Shown one piece after another: positions 35,416 through 44,802 of a stretch of 64,000 nt of DNA. Origin of the DNA: Paracoccaceae bacterium (GTDB lineage Bacteria > Pseudomonadota > Alphaproteobacteria > Rhodobacterales > Rhodobacteraceae); the NCBI GenBank assembly GCA_022843025.1, contig JALHOL010000002.1:124001-188000 (forward strand). Reading direction: 5' to 3'. Below the pieces are notes generated by a model. The model was not told the DNA's origin and ran no database searches. It saw only the letters and a list, made by a program, of their open reading frames with translations. Position numbers and translations under genes: made by a program. Position 1 is the stretch's first letter. Each line of letters starts with the position of its first letter.

Positions 35416-37389
35416 TCAAAGCAAGGGCGCGTCCGGCATCGTCACGCGGAACCGGTCCAGCGACTCCAGCGATGCGCCGTCGAATTCGCCCCCCAGCACG
35501 AACCACGGACCGAACGCATCCGCCCGCGTGAACGCAGGCAGCGCGTCGATCGAGGGAACGCCCAGCGGCGTGCCGTCGATCACGCGCCCGGCAGGCGCTT
35601 GCCCATAGCCCCGCGTATAGGCCAGCACATGGTTCAGGTTGGTGACGTAATGCTCTTCGAGCAGATAATCGACGCCATAGGAAGCCATCACCCGTTGCGC
35701 CTCGGCCGGGTTCAGAACGCCCGTCCACCATCGCGGCCCAAAGGCTTCGGTCACCGCCTGTTCTACCTCTGTCGACTCATACCGATGGAAGTTCACATGA
35801 TAGGGCGTCGCCGCTGCGCCGAAAACCTCCTGCACCCCACCGCCCAGAAAGCGGACGTCGTAATTGCCCGCAATGCCACCGGGAACGTCCGGATCCAGCG
35901 ATCCCGCCACATAGGACCGCGTCGCAACCAGTTGGGTTTCCTCCTGCCCATCCCGAAGCCGGTATTGGTGGGTGATAAGATGCTGCTGAACGCTGGTCCC
36001 CTGCAACACACCATCCGCCATGATCCGATCCCCGGCATCGGGATTGATGATGATCGCGTCGATCATCCCCCAACGGAACCCCTCCGGCACCGTGATCATC
36101 GAACGATCGAACGAGGCAAAGTTGCCTTCCGTCAGATTGTCGACATTGACCACCATGATCCCCAGCGGCCGCCCCCGATCCTGCCCGAGCAGGAAGTCGA
36201 ACGTATCCGCCCCCTCACCCCCCCAAAGGATCGTCGGCCCGGTTCCTATGGTGCGGTCAATCACCATCACATCATCCCCGCCACCGGCGGCGACCATGTC
36301 ATTCGCGCCGATCCCGGTGATCGTATCGCCACCCACCCCAAGAAAAGCCGCAGGCGCGATCAGCACTTCAATCCCTGCCTCATCCATGTTCAGCGCAAAG
36401 CCACGCACAGCCACGGCTTGTTCCGTCACCGACTGCGGGAAAGACGACATATAGGCCACGTCGCGCCCGGCCCCGCCAAAGATGAAGTCATCTTCATCAA
36501 ACCGAAGGGTGTCATTGCCCGACCCGGCATAAAGCCGATCCGCCGCCTGTCCCCCATCCAGAAGATCGGCCCCGGCACCACCCGTCAGGGTATCGCTGCC
36601 ATCGCTTCCCAACAGCGTGTCATTGCCCGCCGCACCGTCCAACGTATCGCTGCCAAGACCCCCATCCAGCACATCGGCATCAACGCCCCCGTGCAACCAG
36701 TCGTCACCCTCCCCGCCATCCAGGATGTCATTGCCCGTTGTCCCGTTCAGACTGTCATTTCCTGCGGCCCCGGAAAGCGAGTCGTCCCCCGCACCTCCGT
36801 TGATCGTGTCATCGCCGAAACCGGTTCGGATGATGTCATTCGACGCCCCGCCGAACAGGCGGAAATCGGGAGAGTACTCAGGATAGTCAAGCGCGTTGTT
36901 CCCTGCCCCCGGGAAGCCCAGAAAATAAAGCGTGCTGCCCGTCACCGGATCGAAAACCTCGGCAGGTGAGGCCCCGCCGATATATTCTGCAACCTCGATC
37001 CCGATGATCGAAAGCAGGGTGGTGATAAAGCTGTTGCTGTTAAAGGCAGGCGCGACGGCATTGTATGGGATGGACAGGTTCATCTGTGCCGTAAATTGCG
37101 CCGTTGCGGCAGCCAACACCCGCCAGACATCCGCGTCGCTCCGATCACCGATGTCAAGGGCGACCTGCGCATAAAGACCCAAGACGCCATAGCCGGGTGT
37201 ATTCGAATAACCTCCGGCCCCGGTGCCGTTCACCGACCTGTTCTGAAAGGCCCAAAAGCTGTTCTCCGTCCATTCGCCCAGAAAACCGTCCGAGGGTTGG
37301 ACTTCCAGTTCACGGCCCGCTCGGACAATCTGCAAATGCCCGTACAGCGGCACAGCAGGCAAACGGTTCCCACCAAGATATATGGTCAT
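35416..37389 (-). CDS. RTX-type (hemolysin-type calcium-binding repeat) protein
   Basis: 657 residues. About a dozen glycine/aspartate nonapeptides (GGAGDDSLS, GGEGDDWLH, GGLGSDTLD, GGAGADLLD and others) fill residues 180-300 and would form a calcium-dependent beta-roll, typical of type I-secreted proteins. The N-terminal domain (1-175) has YGHLQIV near residue 16 and NSNSFITTLL at 117-126, reminiscent of the His and Cys motifs of permuted papain-like peptidases but with Ser in place of Cys. Residues 300-657 match nothing I know. No type I secretion genes are adjacent. Function unknown. Confidence 0.85.
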   Translation of the reverse strand: MTIYLGGNRLPAVPLYGHLQIVRAGRELEVQPSDGFLGEWTENSFWAFQNRSVNGTGAGGYSNTPGYGVLGLYAQVALDIGDRSDADVWRVLAAATAQFTAQMNLSIPYNAVAPAFNSNSFITTLLSIIGIEVAEYIGGASPAEVFDPVTGSTLYFLGFPGAGNNALDYPEYSPDFRLFGGASNDIIRTGFGDDTINGGAGDDSLSGAAGNDSLNGTTGNDILDGGEGDDWLHGGVDADVLDGGLGSDTLDGAAGNDTLLGSDGSDTLTGGAGADLLDGGQAADRLYAGSGNDTLRFDEDDFIFGGAGRDVAYMSSFPQSVTEQAVAVRGFALNMDEAGIEVLIAPAAFLGVGGDTITGIGANDMVAAGGGDDVMVIDRTIGTGPTILWGGEGADTFDFLLGQDRGRPLGIMVVNVDNLTEGNFASFDRSMITVPEGFRWGMIDAIIINPDAGDRIMADGVLQGTSVQQHLITHQYRLRDGQEETQLVATRSYVAGSLDPDVPGGIAGNYDVRFLGGGVQEVFGAAATPYHVNFHRYESTEVEQAVTEAFGPRWWTGVLNPAEAQRVMASYGVDYLLEEHYVTNLNHVLAYTRGYGQAPAGRVIDGTPLGVPSIDALPAFTRADAFGPWFVLGGEFDGASLESLDRFRVTMPDAPLL

Positions 37390-38026
37390 TCGGACAACAC
37401 CCCTTCACTCGTTAAAATTCGATCACATTTAGACAAAGACATCGTGCTACAGCGCGCATTGCGCGGTGCCCTCGACCTGACCGCAAAGGCCGGACCTCTG
37501 GCGGACGCCAAACTCAGCCTTCGACCCGGCCCGCCCCCTTTTGCGATTTTCGGGCAGCCCGGCCCAACGGATGTTTTCATCCTTGCGTCCCGACGCCACA
37601 AAGGAAGACCGATCCCGATCCCCGCGAATGGTGACCGAAAACGCCTCGGGCAGATCGCGTGTCAGATCCGGCACCACGCGCCGCAGACAGGTATGCGCAG
37701 AAAGCGTGCCACCGAAAAGAACCGAGGGCGAGCCCACCCGCACCCCGTCAAAAACCAAAATCTCTAGAAGCAGCCGCAGCAGGTTCATGTCGCAGCCGCT
37801 GCCACGGGGTCAGGGCACCCCCCCAACGGAAAGGATGCCCGCTCTATCCGCCCGGTCAAAACCCACAAACACCCACGCACCAAAAACCCTCAGCCGACAC
37901 GCAACCGAGCGTTGTCTTGCGGCAAGAAAACCCAAGACTGACTTACCTGTCAATCGTCTCCAATACAGACCAAAGTTATATTTCCGCACACTTGATAACC
38001 ATAATGAATGCAATCATGCTCTATTA
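37390..38026. other. Intergenic stretch of about 640 bases
   Basis: No confident gene. A minus-strand frame at 37447-37788 (113 codons, beginning MNLLRLLLEILVFDG) is open and has some protein-like composition in its first 80 codons, but no ribosome site or family. The stretch 37950-38026 is A+T-rich and probably holds the promoter of the small secreted protein gene. Confidence 0.4.
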
Positions 38027-38419
38027 ATGGGCGCTTTGAAAAAATACCTGTGCACCCCCTTGCTCCTCTGCGCGCTTGCCGCACCCGCGGCCGCGCAGAC
38101 CGACAGCGACATCCCCGACAACCCCCTCCACTTCTTCGCCACCTGTGCAGGCCGCATGTCGGCGCTGATGGAGCATCAATGGCTGGTCGATGGCCCAGCC
38201 TCTGACATCACCAAGGCGCGGCGGTCTGCGGTGCTGGATGTGGTGGCCTCCCTCACCCCGCCAGGGCAAGAGGCGCAGGTCATGGCGTGGCGGGTCGAGG
38301 CCAAGGCCGCCCACGCCGCCCTGCTGGGCCAATCCCGCCACGGCCCCGCCCCCGACCAGACCCGTGCGGCTAAGCGGGCTGCAATGCTCCTGCAGTCGTG
38401 TGAGGCCTATCTTTCCTGA
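38027..38419 (+). CDS. Small secreted protein of unknown function
   Basis: 130 residues with a Sec signal (MGALKKYLCTPLLLCALAAPAAA, cleavage probably after AAA) and a helical mature part with two cysteines (FFATCAGRMSALMEHQW and LLQSCEAYLS). No known family. A damaged copy lies at 35078-35273, on the other side of the RTX gene. The two cysteines near the ends of the mature chain could pair in the periplasm. The ATG at 38027 is chosen because it starts the signal peptide and because the pseudogene keeps homology from this point. Confidence 0.7.
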   Translation: MGALKKYLCTPLLLCALAAPAAAQTDSDIPDNPLHFFATCAGRMSALMEHQWLVDGPASDITKARRSAVLDVVASLTPPGQEAQVMAWRVEAKAAHAALLGQSRHGPAPDQTRAAKRAAMLLQSCEAYLS

Positions 38420-38710
38420 CTGGCCACCTCCGGCCCGTCCTGCTTCGCCCAGCAGCCTCGTCCGGATCGCCCCCGCCAACGCAAACCAACTGCGCGCCCA
38501 CGCTTCCGCCTCCACCTCCCAGCAAAACACTCGAAAAAACCCTCCGCAGAAACGCGCAGAATCCCCCAACCCCTTCCTCAAACGTTAACCTTAACGCCCC
38601 AACACCGTGCGCTGCGTGCATACGCCCGTCTGCACCGGCGTCTGCACCATGCGCTGCACGCCCGTTTCCGGCCAAACCCTTGTGTTAACAACGCAAATGC
38701 GGCGCAGAAA
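38420..38710. other. Spacer before the FMN reductase terminator
   Basis: About 290 bases without a supported gene. It contains a GTTAACCTTAACG stretch and short imperfect repeats of GCGTCTGCACC and TGCGCTGC around 38608-38672. No coding signal on either strand that I trust. Confidence 0.4.
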
Positions 38711-38739
38711 AAGAAAAGGGGCGGCCAAATGGCCACCCC
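38711..38739 (-). terminator. Rho-independent terminator of the FMN reductase gene
   Basis: On the minus strand GGGGTGGCC-ATTT-GGCCGCCCC (one G-T pair) is followed by TTTTCTTTTTC. Confidence 0.85.
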
Positions 38740-38778
38740 TTTCCCCGACAGGGACCCGACTGAGCGATCCCGGAAAGA

Positions 38779-39363
38779 TCAGCCGCGCGCAGCTTTGGTG
38801 GCGTTCGCCCACCAGACCAGATCGTCCAGCGAGGCCGTCGCGGCGGGCAGCAGGTTGGCCTCCACATCGGCCATATTGCCCGAACCGCCCATGCCCGGAT
38901 GGACCTTGAAGAAATCGCCCATGCCCAGATGCACCGCGTTGCGGGTCGGAACCATTTGAAGTTCCACGCCGATCAGGCGCAGGTGCTCCATCGCGCGGGT
39001 ACCGCCAACTGAACCGTAAGCCATTGCCGTAAAGGGCTTTTTCGCCCATTCGACATAGGCCTGATCCAGCGCGTTCTTCAGCGCGCCGGTGATGGAGCGG
39101 TTATACTCCGCCACCACAAAGATATAGCCGTCGAACTCGGCCAACTTCTTCTGCCACTTCACCGCGGCGGGCGATTGCGACGGCGCCCAAGCGTTCGAGG
39201 CGACCTCGTCAAACAGCGGCAGGTCAAAGTCGCGCAGGTCGACCAGTTCAACATCCATGTCGGTACGGGCCTTCGCCTGCGCCAGCATCCACTGGGCGGG
39301 AATGTCAGCAAAGCGCGACGCGCGGGTAGAGCCGATGATAAGGGCGATTTTCGGATTGCTCAT
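38779..39363 (-). CDS. NAD(P)H-dependent FMN reductase-like oxidoreductase
   Basis: 194 residues of the flavodoxin-like NADPH-dependent FMN reductase family (ChrR/YieF/ArsH relatives). Phosphate loop GSTRASRFADIPAQW near the N terminus and the conserved VVAEYNRSITGALKNALDQAYVEW segment bind flavin. Probably reduces quinones, flavins or similar electron acceptors in the cytosol. The start ATG at 39363 follows GGAAAATCCC; the open frame continues upstream without a family match. It is divergent from cobT and has its own terminator. Confidence 0.88.
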   Translation of the reverse strand: MSNPKIALIIGSTRASRFADIPAQWMLAQAKARTDMDVELVDLRDFDLPLFDEVASNAWAPSQSPAAVKWQKKLAEFDGYIFVVAEYNRSITGALKNALDQAYVEWAKKPFTAMAYGSVGGTRAMEHLRLIGVELQMVPTRNAVHLGMGDFFKVHPGMGGSGNMADVEANLLPAATASLDDLVWWANATKAARG

Positions 39364-39577
39364 GGGATTTTCCAGTCCATTCAGGAGGTTGAATTCTGTG
39401 CTGAATAAGTGGTTATCGCTCGGAATCTTGCAATTCGGCGCGGCTGCAACCCCCATGTGCGCCCATGCACGAAGTTTGCCGTATGGCCCCATATTTCCCG
39501 CGCCCGCCCTTGCCCCCGGCACCCCGGGGTGACACTCTGGCACAAAGCCTTTTGGCCGCTGTTTCAGGCATGACCCG

Positions 39578-41446
39578 ATGACCAAACCCAACGACAACCC
39601 CGCCGATCCCTTCAAGAAAGCGCTGGCCGAGGCCACGCGCACGATGGCGGACGATCCCGAAATGACCGTGTCCTATTCGGTCGATCCGCCGGGGATGAAC
39701 CGCGAAGGCGTGCGCCTGCCGCAGGTCTCCCGTCGCATGACGCGCGATGAGGTGATGCTGGCGCGCGGAACCGCCGATGCCTTCGCCCTGCGCCGCAAGT
39801 TCCACGATGACACGGTCGCCGCCCGCTATGCCCCCCAAGGCAACCTCGCCCGCGAGATTTATGAGGCGATGGAAACCGCAAGATGCGAGGCCGTGGGCGC
39901 CCGCGCCATGCCGGGCACCGCCGTCAATATCGACGCCAAGATCGCGCATGAGGCTGATCGCAAAGGATATTCCCAGATCACCAGCATGCAGGATGCCCCC
40001 TTGGCCGTGGCGGCGGGCTATCTTGTGCGCCATCTGGCGACGGGCCGCGACATGCCCAAAGGTGCCGGCAACGTCATGGAACTCTGGCGTGGCTTCATCG
40101 AAGAACAGGCCGGCGGCACTCTGGAAAACGTCGATCACGTGCTGGACGATCAGGCCGCCTTCGCACGTCTTGCGCGCAAGGTGATTTCCGACCTCGGCTA
40201 TGGCGATCAGCTGGGCGACGACCCGGATCAAAGCGATCCCGACGATCAGCAGGGCGAAGCCGAAGAAGATCAGGACAGCCCTGACAGCGCGGGCGAGGAT
40301 GAGCAGGACAGCGACGAATCCGAGGCCGCCCCCGAACGCAGCCAAGAGGAGCAGCAGGATCAGTCGCAGGCGCAGGTCACGATGGAAGACAGCGCCGATA
40401 TGGAACAGGGCGATGAGGCGGAATTGCCCGAAGGCGAGGCCCCGCTAGAGCCGCCGCCCCCTGCCCCCTATTCCGATGCCGATCCGAACTACACCGTCTA
40501 TACAACGGATTTCGATGAAGAAATCCGTGCCGAGGATCTGGCCGAGGCAGCCGAACTGGAACGCCTGCGCGCCTATCTCGATCAGCAGTTGGAGCCCCTG
40601 AAAGGCGCGGTTAGCCGTCTGGCCAATAAGCTGCAACGCCGCCTTCAGGCGCAGCAGAACCGCTCATGGCTGTTCGATCTGGAGGAAGGCACGCTGGATG
40701 CAGGCCGCTTGGCGCGGGTGGTGGCGAACCCCACCATGCCCCTGTCGTTCAAACAGGAAAAGGACACCGAATTCCGCGATACCTGCGTGACGCTTCTGTT
40801 GGATAATTCCGGATCCATGCGCGGGCGTCCGATCTCCATCGCAGCAATCTGCGCCGATGTGCTGGCGCGCACGCTGGAACGGTGCAGCGTCAAGGTGGAA
40901 ATCCTCGGCTTCACCACCCGCGCCTGGAAAGGCGGGCAGTCGCGCGAACGCTGGCTGGCGCAGGGTCGCCCGCAAGGGCCGGGCCGCCTGAACGATCTGC
41001 GCCACATCATCTACAAATCCGCCGATGCGCCTTGGCGGCGCGCGCGGCCCAATCTGGGTCTGATGATGAAAGAAGGCCTTTTGAAGGAAAACATCGATGG
41101 CGAGGCGCTGGAATGGGCGCATCGCCGCATGATGTCCCGGCCCGAGGCGCGCAAAATCCTGATGGTCATTTCCGACGGTGCACCGGTGGACGACTCGACC
41201 CTGTCGGTCAACCCCGCGAATTTCCTGGAAAAACACCTGCGCGACGTGATTTCCATGGTGGAACGGCGGCGTCAGGTGGAACTGATCGCCATCGGCATCG
41301 GCCATGACGTGACGCGCTATTACCAGCGCGCCGTCACGATCACCGATGTGGAACAGCTTGCCGGAGCCATGACCGAACAGCTTGCCGGGCTGTTCGAAGT
41401 CGATCCGAAAAAGCGGGCCAAGGCGGGCCTGCGGCGGGCGGGGTAA
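39578..41446 (+). CDS. cobT: Cobaltochelatase subunit CobT
   Basis: 622 residues. Second small subunit of the aerobic cobaltochelatase. It has a conserved N-terminal region, a long acidic linker (about residues 210-300, rich in D, E and Q) and a C-terminal von Willebrand A domain with the MIDAS motif DNSGS at 409-413. It forms a chaperone-like ring with CobS that drives cobalt insertion by CobN. It normally follows cobS at once; in this genome the two are 6.3 kb apart, so it must have its own promoter or rely on one in the inserted DNA. Confidence 0.95.
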   Translation: MTKPNDNPADPFKKALAEATRTMADDPEMTVSYSVDPPGMNREGVRLPQVSRRMTRDEVMLARGTADAFALRRKFHDDTVAARYAPQGNLAREIYEAMETARCEAVGARAMPGTAVNIDAKIAHEADRKGYSQITSMQDAPLAVAAGYLVRHLATGRDMPKGAGNVMELWRGFIEEQAGGTLENVDHVLDDQAAFARLARKVISDLGYGDQLGDDPDQSDPDDQQGEAEEDQDSPDSAGEDEQDSDESEAAPERSQEEQQDQSQAQVTMEDSADMEQGDEAELPEGEAPLEPPPPAPYSDADPNYTVYTTDFDEEIRAEDLAEAAELERLRAYLDQQLEPLKGAVSRLANKLQRRLQAQQNRSWLFDLEEGTLDAGRLARVVANPTMPLSFKQEKDTEFRDTCVTLLLDNSGSMRGRPISIAAICADVLARTLERCSVKVEILGFTTRAWKGGQSRERWLAQGRPQGPGRLNDLRHIIYKSADAPWRRARPNLGLMMKEGLLKENIDGEALEWAHRRMMSRPEARKILMVISDGAPVDDSTLSVNPANFLEKHLRDVISMVERRRQVELIAIGIGHDVTRYYQRAVTITDVEQLAGAMTEQLAGLFEVDPKKRAKAGLRRAG

Positions 41447-41447
41447 A

Positions 41448-41482
41448 GGGGGGCTTTCCGCCCCCCTCTGGGCCTTCGGCCC
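41448..41482 (+). terminator. Double hairpin after cobT
   Basis: GGGGGGC-tttcc-GCCCCCC (41448-41466) followed by GGGCC-ttc-GGCCC (41470-41482). No T tract, but both stems are stable. Confidence 0.55.
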
Positions 41483-41518
41483 ATTCCCCCCGAGGATATT
41501 TGAAGAACGGGTGAAAGC

Positions 41519-43315
41519 ATGTTCCAGAGCTTTGAGACGACCTCCGACCCGGCCGCCGGACCGGGGCGTCTGGCGCGCCTGCGCGATCATCTGCGCGCCG
41601 AAGGCTTGGCCGGGTTCCTGATCCCCCGCGCCGATGTGCATCAGGGCGAATACGTCGCGGCGCGCGATGAACGCTTGCAATGGCTCACGGGTTTCACCGG
41701 ATCGGCGGGCTTTGCCATCGTGCTGCCGGATGTGGCAGGCGTGTTCATCGACGGGCGGTATCGCGTGCAGGTGAAAGGCCAGGTCGATCTTGCCGCCTAT
41801 ACCCCCGTCCCTTGGCCCGAGGTGAAGCCGGGCCAATGGACCCGCGATCATCTGGAGGCAGGCGTGGTGGGGTTTGACCCGTGGCTGCACAGCGCCGATG
41901 AAATCGCCCGGATCGAGGCCGCGCTGGAAGGATCGGGCGTCACCCTGCGCGCCGTCGCCAATGCCGTCGATGCGATCTGGCCCGATCAGCCCGCCCCACC
42001 TACGGGCGCGGCCTTTCCCCATCCTGTCACATTGGCGGGGGAAACGTCGGTCGAGAAACGCACCCGGCTGGCGGAAACCCTGCGTAAGGACGGGCAGTCG
42101 GCGGCGGTGATCACCCTGCCCGACTCGCTGTGCTGGCTGCTCAACCTGCGCGGCGCAGATGTCCCGCGCAATCCGATCCTGCACGGCTTTGCCATCCTGC
42201 ATGATGACGGGTCGGTCGATGCTTTCCTCGCCGCCGCCAAACTCAATGACGCGGCGCGCAATGCGCTGGATGCGGGCGTCCGCCTGCACGCGCCCGCCGA
42301 TTTTGCCTCCGCGATCAAGGCGTTGACCGGCACCATTCGGGTGGATCGCGGCACCGCACCACTCGCCGTGTCGCGCCTGATCGAAGAAGGCGGCGCAACC
42401 GTCGCCTGGGGCGACGATCCCTGCCGCCTGCCCAAGGCCTGCAAGAACGCCGCCGAAGTGGCCGGAATGCGCGAGGCGCATCTGCGCGACGGCGCGGCGG
42501 TGGTGGAATTTCTCTGCTGGCTGGACCATGAGGCCCCGAAGGGCGGACTGACCGAAATCGACGTCGTCACCGCGCTTGAAGGCCATCGCAGGGCGACGAA
42601 CGTGCTGCATGATATCAGCTTTGATACGATCTGCGGCGCAGGCCCCAACGGCGCGATCATGCATTACCGCGTGACAACCGATACAAACCGCCCTGTGCGG
42701 CAGAACGAACTCCTGCTGGTCGACAGCGGCGCGCAATATGCCGATGGCACCACCGATATCACCCGCACCATCGCCGTGGGCGATCCGGGGGCCGAGGCGC
42801 GCGATTGCTATACCCGTGTGCTCCAAGGCCTGATCGCCATTTCCCGCGCCCGCTGGCCACGCGGCATCGCCGGGCGCGATCTGGACGCGCTGGCGCGCTT
42901 CCCGCTTTGGGTTGCGGGCATGGATTTTGACCACGGCACAGGCCATGGCGTGGGGGCCTTTCTGTCGGTGCATGAAGGGCCGCAGCGCATTTCCCGCATT
43001 TCCGAGGTGCCGCTTGAACCCGGCATGATCCTGTCGAACGAGCCGGGCTATTACCGCGAAGGCGCCTTCGGGATTCGGCTGGAAAATCTGATCGTGGTCC
43101 AACCCGCGGCCACACTGGGCGACGGGCGTGACCAGCTCAGCTTTGAAACGCTCACCTTCGCCCCGTTCGACCGCCGCCTGATCCGCACTGACCGCCTGTC
43201 GCCGGATGAACGCGACTGGCTGAACGCCTATCACGCCGAGGTGCTGGCGCGGCTCTCCCCCCGCCTGTCCGCAACAGCGCGAGACTGGCTGCAAACCGCC
43301 TGCGCCCAAGTTTAA
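41519..43315 (+). CDS. Xaa-Pro aminopeptidase (M24B family)
   Basis: 598 residues, the long form with two creatinase-like N-terminal domains before the pita-bread catalytic domain. Metal ligands are visible in order: VDSGAQYADGTTDITRT (two Asp), HGTGHGVGAFLSVHEGP (His), NEPGYYREGAFGIRLEN (two Glu). It removes N-terminal residues before proline, in the cytosol. A C-terminal extension (DERDWLNAYHAEVLARLSP) is typical of this subgroup. Confidence 0.93.
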   Translation: MFQSFETTSDPAAGPGRLARLRDHLRAEGLAGFLIPRADVHQGEYVAARDERLQWLTGFTGSAGFAIVLPDVAGVFIDGRYRVQVKGQVDLAAYTPVPWPEVKPGQWTRDHLEAGVVGFDPWLHSADEIARIEAALEGSGVTLRAVANAVDAIWPDQPAPPTGAAFPHPVTLAGETSVEKRTRLAETLRKDGQSAAVITLPDSLCWLLNLRGADVPRNPILHGFAILHDDGSVDAFLAAAKLNDAARNALDAGVRLHAPADFASAIKALTGTIRVDRGTAPLAVSRLIEEGGATVAWGDDPCRLPKACKNAAEVAGMREAHLRDGAAVVEFLCWLDHEAPKGGLTEIDVVTALEGHRRATNVLHDISFDTICGAGPNGAIMHYRVTTDTNRPVRQNELLLVDSGAQYADGTTDITRTIAVGDPGAEARDCYTRVLQGLIAISRARWPRGIAGRDLDALARFPLWVAGMDFDHGTGHGVGAFLSVHEGPQRISRISEVPLEPGMILSNEPGYYREGAFGIRLENLIVVQPAATLGDGRDQLSFETLTFAPFDRRLIRTDRLSPDERDWLNAYHAEVLARLSPRLSATARDWLQTACAQV

Positions 43316-43431
43316 GGCAGAATCCTGCGCAACTCTGGCGGTTTCGGGCAGAAGGACGCCGACTCCAGAACGACTCGTTGCCGCAACCTCTGGGTAGGAT
43401 CATCCTTTCAACCTTGATGGGGGAGGATGTC

Positions 43432-43773
43432 ATGACAACGACCTTGGAAATCAGGCCCGTCCCGGGCCGCTATATCATCAGGGCCAGCGGGGCCATCATC
43501 GGCGAAACGGATCGCGCACTGGCACTGATCGAGGGATCGCGCGCCCCGGTGATCTATGTCCCGCGCGAAGATGTGGCGATGGCGCTGCTTGATGCCAGTG
43601 ACCGCCACACCACCTGCCCGCACAAGGGCGAGGCCCGTTATTACAGCGTCACCACGCCCGAAGCGCGGCTCGACAACGCGGTCTGGTCCTACGAAAACCC
43701 CATTGCGGGGGCCGAGGCCATCGCGGGGCATCTGGCCTTTTACGAAGACAAAGTCCGGGTTGAACCGCGCTAG
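43432..43773 (+). CDS. DUF427 protein
   Basis: 113 residues. Hallmarks of the DUF427 family: VIYVPREDV, then TTCPHKGEARYYSV, VWSYENPI and FYEDKV. The CPxKG turn with flanking His is conserved but has no proven activity. GGGGAGGA precedes the ATG at 43432. Its TAG stop is interlocked with the stop of the convergent sufE gene (CTAG, 43770-43773). Confidence 0.88.
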   Translation: MTTTLEIRPVPGRYIIRASGAIIGETDRALALIEGSRAPVIYVPREDVAMALLDASDRHTTCPHKGEARYYSVTTPEARLDNAVWSYENPIAGAEAIAGHLAFYEDKVRVEPR

Positions 43774-44183
43774 GCCGCCGCCTCTGCCGCCACGTGCCGA
43801 ATACGTTCCACCATCGCGCGCAGCCCGTTGGACCGCTGCGACGACAGATGATCCGTCAACCCCAGCCTCCCCAATTCGGCAGGGGCATCCACCGCTACGA
43901 CCTCGGCCACCGGCAATCCGGCGTAAAGGGTATGCAGCACAGCGATCAGCCCCTTCACGATCATCGCATCGCTGTCGCCCTGAAAATCAAAGCGGCCATC
44001 GCTGATGACCGGCTGAATCCACACCTGGCTCGCACAGCCCTGCACCTTGGTTGCCGGCACCTTCAGCGCCTCATCCATCGGGGCAAAGGCCTTGCCCAGT
44101 TCGATCACATGACGATAACGGTCTTCCCAGTCATCCAGGAATTCAAAGGTCTCGGTCAGGTCTTCAAAGGCGGGGGTGGCCAT
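43770..44183 (-). CDS. sufE: Cysteine desulfuration protein SufE
   Basis: 137 residues. Sulfur acceptor that takes persulfide from the SufS desulfurase for Fe-S cluster assembly. The reactive cysteine is in KVQGCASQVWI, and the C-terminal helices (DHLSSQRSNGLRAMVERIR) are typical. AGGAG precedes the ATG at 44183. The other suf genes are not in the window. Confidence 0.92.
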   Translation of the reverse strand: MATPAFEDLTETFEFLDDWEDRYRHVIELGKAFAPMDEALKVPATKVQGCASQVWIQPVISDGRFDFQGDSDAMIVKGLIAVLHTLYAGLPVAEVVAVDAPAELGRLGLTDHLSSQRSNGLRAMVERIRHVAAEAAA

Positions 44184-44323
44184 CACACGCTCCTGTATTG
44201 CGGCCAAGACCTAGGGTCTGCCGACCAAAAGGTCCAGCCCGCGCCCCAAGGCTTTGTCGCAACCGGGTGCTTTTCAAATCCGCCGCCATCGGCTACCCAA
44301 GGGGCAACAGACAGGGGACCGGG

Positions 44324-44776
44324 ATGAAACGAACAGTTCTGGCGGCGTTGGGCGTGGTGCTGGTGGTATCGGGCTGCGGCATGATCCGGGAATCGCGGTT
44401 GAACCCGTTCAACTGGTTTGGCCGGGCCGAACCGCGCGAGACGGTCACCACCGCCGCCCCGCAGGACCAGCGCCTGCTGGTATCGCAGGTCCTGACGCTC
44501 TCGGTTGATCCCTACAGCGCCGGGGCCATCGTCCGCGCCAAGGGCATCCCGCCTTCGCAAGGCTGGTGGGACGCAGAGCTTGTTCCCCGCCCGATCGATG
44601 AAAACGGCGTTCTGGTGTTTGATTTCCGCGTCTTCCCGCCGATCACGGAAACGCCGGAAGGCACCCCCCGCTCACGCGAGATCACGGTCGCCATTTCCCT
44701 GTCGAACGTGAAGCTGGATCAGGTCCGCGAAATCGTGGTGCAGGGCGCGACCAACGCGCTGTCGTCGCGCCGCTAA
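44324..44776 (+). CDS. Lipoprotein of unknown function
   Basis: 150 residues. Lipobox signal MKRTVLAALGVVLVVSGC (Cys18), then a short RESRLNPFNWFGR linker and a beta-rich domain (TLSVDPYSAGAIVRAKG ... GVLVFDFRVFPPITE). No named family recognised; the NPFNWFG motif after the lipid anchor is distinctive. Convergent with rnd; an 8-bp hairpin lies between them. Confidence 0.75.
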   Translation: MKRTVLAALGVVLVVSGCGMIRESRLNPFNWFGRAEPRETVTTAAPQDQRLLVSQVLTLSVDPYSAGAIVRAKGIPPSQGWWDAELVPRPIDENGVLVFDFRVFPPITETPEGTPRSREITVAISLSNVKLDQVREIVVQGATNALSSRR

Positions 44777-44783
44777 ATCAGGC

Positions 44784-44802
44784 GGTGCGTCACAGACGCA
44801 CC
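44784..44802. terminator. Hairpin between convergent lipoprotein gene and rnd
   Basis: GGTGCGTC-aca-GACGCACC; it overlaps the last codons of rnd. No T tract on either strand. Confidence 0.45.

Noticed and set aside
37447-37788. 113-codon minus-strand frame upstream of the RTX gene
   Set aside because: Some protein-like composition but no family, no ribosome site and an Arg-rich tail; not strong enough for a gene call.
38580-38600. GTTAACCTTAACG as a second CtrA site
   Set aside because: The two TTAA elements are separated by two bases, not seven; no gene start is suitably placed.
43770-43773. Interlocked stop codons (CTAG) of DUF427 and sufE as a regulatory overlap
   Set aside because: A common outcome of tight convergent packing; nothing else suggests control.
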